From Serratia proteamaculans_D (GTDB taxonomy: Bacteria > Pseudomonadota > Gammaproteobacteria > Enterobacterales > Enterobacteriaceae), in NCBI RefSeq assembly GCF_049959315.1, contig NZ_CP188201.1: a stretch of DNA of 64,000 bases; one strand, given 5' to 3'. A model generated the notes under the pieces. The model saw only the letters and a program-made list of their open reading frames with translations, was not told the origin of the DNA and did not search any database. Position 1 is the stretch's first letter. The number at the start of each line of letters is the position of its first letter. This document shows positions 61,885 through 64,000 of the stretch, piece by piece. The position numbers were made by a program, and so were the translations under genes.

Positions 61885-62984
61885 TATGCTACCTCGCGGC
61901 TTGCGGCAGTCTGTGGGCAAACGTCGGCGCGGCTTTTCATCAGCGGCTGGATGCGCTCGCCAAAGTCTTCCACCCCTGTGATGAAGTCATCGAAGGTCAG
62001 CAGCACGCCTTCGGTGCCGGGCACGGTGGCGATTTCATCCATCATGCGCGCCACGTTGGCGTAGGAGCCGACCAGCGTGCCCATATTGATATTGACGGCG
62101 GAGGTGGGGTCCGCCATCTGGCGTACGTTGGTGTCGGCACCGGATTTGGTGTCCTTGCCGCTTTGCTCGGTCAGCCAGGCCAGGGCTTCGGTATCGGCCC
62201 CCGCTTTATAGCTTTCCCACTTGGCACGGGCGGCCTCGTCGGTTTCATCGGCAATAATCATAAACAGCACGTAGCAGGCCACGCTGCGGCCTTCGTTATC
62301 CGCCGCGATTTTTAAGCGTGCTGCGGTTGGCGCAAAGGCGGTCGGCGTGTTGACGCCCTTGCCGAAGCAGAAGTTGTAATCGGCATATTTGGCCGAGAAG
62401 GCCATGCCCGCGTCGCTTTGTCCGGCGCAGATCACCTTGATGTCCGCCTGCGGCTGCGGGCTGACGCGACAGTCGTCCATCTGGAAAAACTCGCCTTTGA
62501 AATCGGATTTACCGGTGCCCCACAGATCGCGCAGCACATTGACGTATTCCGCCAGATAGTCGTATCGACGGCCAAAGTAATCGTCGCCCGGCCACATGCC
62601 CATCTGCTCGTATTCCGGCTTCTGCCAACCCGTTACCACGTTCAGGCCAAAACGCCCGTTGGAGATGGAGTCAATGGTGGAGGCCATGCGGGCGACGATC
62701 GCCGGTGGCATGGTCAGGGTGGCGGCAGTGGCGTAGATCTTGATGCGTGAGGTGACGGCGGCCAGCCCGGCCATCAGGGTGAAGGACTCCAGGTTGTGGT
62801 CCCAGAATTCGGTTTTGCCACCGAAACCGCGCAGTTTGATCATCGACAGGGCAAAATCGAAGTTGTAGTGCTCGGCCTTCTGCACGATGGTTTTGTTGAG
62901 TTCAAACGTCGGTTGGTACTGCGGGGCATTGCTGGAAATCAGCCAGCCGTTGTTGCCGATCGGGATAAATACGCCAATTTTCAT
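61884..62984 (-). CDS. rutA: Pyrimidine monooxygenase RutA
   Basis: Opens the pyrimidine ring of uracil/thymine with O2 and reduced FMN, the first step of the Rut pathway for using pyrimidines as nitrogen source. It has 366 residues from the ATG at 62984 (MKIGVFIPIGNNGWLISSNAP), with CGAGGT upstream; the longer frame to 63017 is unsupported. Luciferase-like TIM barrel with NVVTGWQKPEYEQMG. First gene of the operon, preceded by a sigma-54 promoter. Confidence 0.97.
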   Translation of the reverse strand: MKIGVFIPIGNNGWLISSNAPQYQPTFELNKTIVQKAEHYNFDFALSMIKLRGFGGKTEFWDHNLESFTLMAGLAAVTSRIKIYATAATLTMPPAIVARMASTIDSISNGRFGLNVVTGWQKPEYEQMGMWPGDDYFGRRYDYLAEYVNVLRDLWGTGKSDFKGEFFQMDDCRVSPQPQADIKVICAGQSDAGMAFSAKYADYNFCFGKGVNTPTAFAPTAARLKIAADNEGRSVACYVLFMIIADETDEAARAKWESYKAGADTEALAWLTEQSGKDTKSGADTNVRQMADPTSAVNINMGTLVGSYANVARMMDEIATVPGTEGVLLTFDDFITGVEDFGERIQPLMKSRADVCPQTAASREVA

Positions 62985-63064
62985 TTGAACACCTCGGTTG
63001 CTAGTGGAACGGATCATGCGTCGCCTGAATGTTTTCTGCGGGCGGCGCTGGATACGGAGGCTTT

Positions 63065-63080
63065 TGCAAAGGCGGTGCCA
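63065..63080 (-). promoter_or_regulatory. Sigma-54 promoter of the rut operon
   Basis: Minus strand TGGCACCGCCTTTGCA (63080-63065) is a perfect TGGCAC-N5-TTGCA. It lies about 80 bp upstream of rutA, matching the known nitrogen (NtrC/RpoN) control of E. coli rut. Confidence 0.88.
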
Positions 63081-63153
63081 GTTTTTAAAATGGGTTATTT
63101 ATCAATGGATTGTTTTTGTTTTGTGATTTTCATGTTGAGCGAATGGTCTAAAA

Positions 63154-63169
63154 CAGACCATTTGGTCAA
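63154..63169. promoter_or_regulatory. RutR operator
   Basis: Reverse strand TTGACCAAATGGTCTG against RutR consensus TTGACCANNTGGTCAA: 14 of 16 positions match. It lies in the shared rutA/rutR region, about 75 bp upstream of the sigma-54 -24 element. Confidence 0.82.
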
Positions 63170-63197
63170 AACGACATGCACAAAAAACAGGCGTAAC

Positions 63198-63214
63198 TGC
63201 TCATTAAAGGTGCA
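63198..63214. promoter_or_regulatory. Possible NtrC enhancer site
   Basis: TGCTCATTAAAGGTGCA resembles the 17-bp NtrC site TGCACC-N5-GGTGCA with a strong right half and weak left half. It lies about 120 bp upstream of the sigma-54 promoter, a usual enhancer distance. Confidence 0.5.
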
Positions 63215-63305
63215 GGAAATCACTCGGAAGGGGTAGGTAAAAGCGTGGGTTTCACCCAATGGCTTTGTTATGCTGGCCAAAATCTGGTTGTGCCAAGGAG
63301 CCGTA

Positions 63306-63965
63306 GTGAAGCCACAAGCCGTTAAACCCCCTACGCGCCGCTCGCGTGCGGTGGCCGCAAAACGTAGCGCTATCCTGGAAGCGGCACTGGAGTTTTTCTC
63401 GCTGTACGGTATCCATGGCACCAGTCTGGACCAGGTAGCAGAGCGTGCCGACGTCTCCAAAACCAATCTGCTGTATTACTTCCCTTCCAAAGAAGAACTG
63501 TATCTGGCGGTGCTGAAAGATATTCTCGACGTCTGGCTGGCGCCATTGAAGGCGCTGCGCGACGATCAGGACCCCCTGCAGGCGATCCGCGAATACATCC
63601 GCCTGAAACTGGAGGTATCCCGTCATCACCCGCAGGCCTCTCGGCTGTTTTGTCTGGAGATGCTCCAGGGGGCGCCCTTGTTGAAACAAGAACTGCAGGG
63701 CGGGTTGAAGGCGCTGGTGGACGAGAAGTCCGCGATGATTGAGCGTTGGATCGCCGCAGGCCATATCGCGACGGTCGAGCCGCACCATCTGATTTTCATG
63801 CTGTGGGCAACCACTCAGCACTACGCAGATTTTTGGGTGCAGGTGGAGGCAGTGACCGGCAAGACCCTGGACGATGAGGCGTTTTTTCAGCAGACGGTGG
63901 AGAACGTGCAGCGGGTGATTATCGAGGGTATTCGGCCGCGCCAGGCGCATGAAGCAGGGGGATAG
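63306..63965 (+). CDS. rutR: TetR-family pyrimidine regulator RutR
   Basis: Uracil-responsive regulator of rut and of pyrimidine/purine genes. It has 219 residues (E. coli 212) from the GTG at 63306, with AAGGAG 5 nt upstream; the frame from 63270 lacks a ribosome site. Helix-turn-helix: TSLDQVAERADVSKTNLLYYF. The ligand pocket residues of the C-terminal domain include WATTQHYADFW. Divergent from rutA. Confidence 0.95.
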   Translation: MKPQAVKPPTRRSRAVAAKRSAILEAALEFFSLYGIHGTSLDQVAERADVSKTNLLYYFPSKEELYLAVLKDILDVWLAPLKALRDDQDPLQAIREYIRLKLEVSRHHPQASRLFCLEMLQGAPLLKQELQGGLKALVDEKSAMIERWIAAGHIATVEPHHLIFMLWATTQHYADFWVQVEAVTGKTLDDEAFFQQTVENVQRVIIEGIRPRQAHEAGG

Positions 63966-63978
63966 CGAACTATCCCCC
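63957..63978 (+). terminator. Possible hairpin at the end of rutR
   Basis: GGGGGATAG-CGAA-CTATCCCCC spans the rutR stop codon. There is no T-run in the bases that follow. Confidence 0.5.
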
Positions 63979-64000
63979 GAGAAGTGTTAAGCGGTTTTCT

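Larger units (their letters stand above)
62985..63305. other. rutA/rutR divergent control region
   Basis: 321 bp holding a sigma-54 promoter, a RutR operator and a possible NtrC site. No gene. Confidence 0.8.

Noticed and set aside
34831..63300. matS sites (GTGACRNYGTCAC) near matP
   Set aside because: I looked by eye at GTGAC occurrences and found none with the right spacing and second half; a pattern scan would settle it.
63979..64000. 3' end of putA on the minus strand
   Set aside because: A stop codon in the right orientation exists (about 63987) and putA follows rutR in E. coli, but only a few codons are present, too few to call.
1..64000. CRISPR arrays, prophage, toxin-antitoxin or known anti-phage systems
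   Set aside because: No regularly spaced repeats, integrase, phage structural genes or recognisable defence genes were seen on either strand.

Overview
The window is a stretch of enterobacterial chromosome that I assign to the genus Serratia. The sequence evidence is the gene for the secreted Serratia-type DNA/RNA nuclease (nucA, about 52 kb), together with a gene order that otherwise follows the E. coli backbone closely: aspC-ompF-asnS-pncB-pepN, pyrD-zapC-ycbX-rlmL-uup-pqiABC-rmf-fabA-lonH-matP-ompA-sulA-sxy-yccS-yccF-helD-mgsA-yccT-yccU-hspQ-rlmI-acyP-tusE-yccA-serT, and wrbA-rut. The moderate GC content suggests a non-marcescens species (liquefaciens/proteamaculans/plymuthica type); that is inference.

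Layout. 1-5.6 kb: aspC (cut by the left edge), the OmpR-controlled porin ompF, asnS and pncB, all leftward. 5.8-7.5 kb: a membrane diguanylate cyclase inserted between pncB and pepN. 8-10.6 kb: pepN. 10.6-14.9 kb: the complete ssuEADCB alkanesulfonate operon. 15.2-25.7 kb: pyrD (PurR box and a CTP-sensing leader), zapC, ycbX, rlmL, uup and pqiABC. 26-31.3 kb: rmf, an intact IS200-type insertion, a KAS-II paralogue coupled to an HxlR regulator with a palindromic operator, then fabA and lonH. 31.4-45.2 kb: matP, ompA, SOS-controlled sulA, sxy and the helD-to-serT block, with a heat-shock promoter in front of hspQ.

45.3-57.9 kb is the accessory part: a BetT-type choline transporter, a small unidentified membrane protein, a three-gene membrane-bound FAD/triheme-cytochrome sugar-acid or polyol dehydrogenase, nucA with its own LexA box, a TrkH-type potassium transporter, an unidentified 115-residue protein, wrbA, two XRE-family regulators and an EamA exporter. 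58-64 kb: the pyrimidine-degradation operon rutABCDFG (rutE is absent) with divergent rutR. Its control region holds a well-matched sigma-54 promoter, a RutR operator and a possible NtrC site.

Most of the window is conserved housekeeping DNA. I saw no CRISPR array, prophage, toxin-antitoxin pair or recognisable anti-phage system. The least ordinary parts are the autoregulated HxlR/KAS-II module beside fabA, the LexA box in front of nucA, the rut operon without rutE, the membrane dehydrogenase of unknown substrate, and two short proteins I cannot name.
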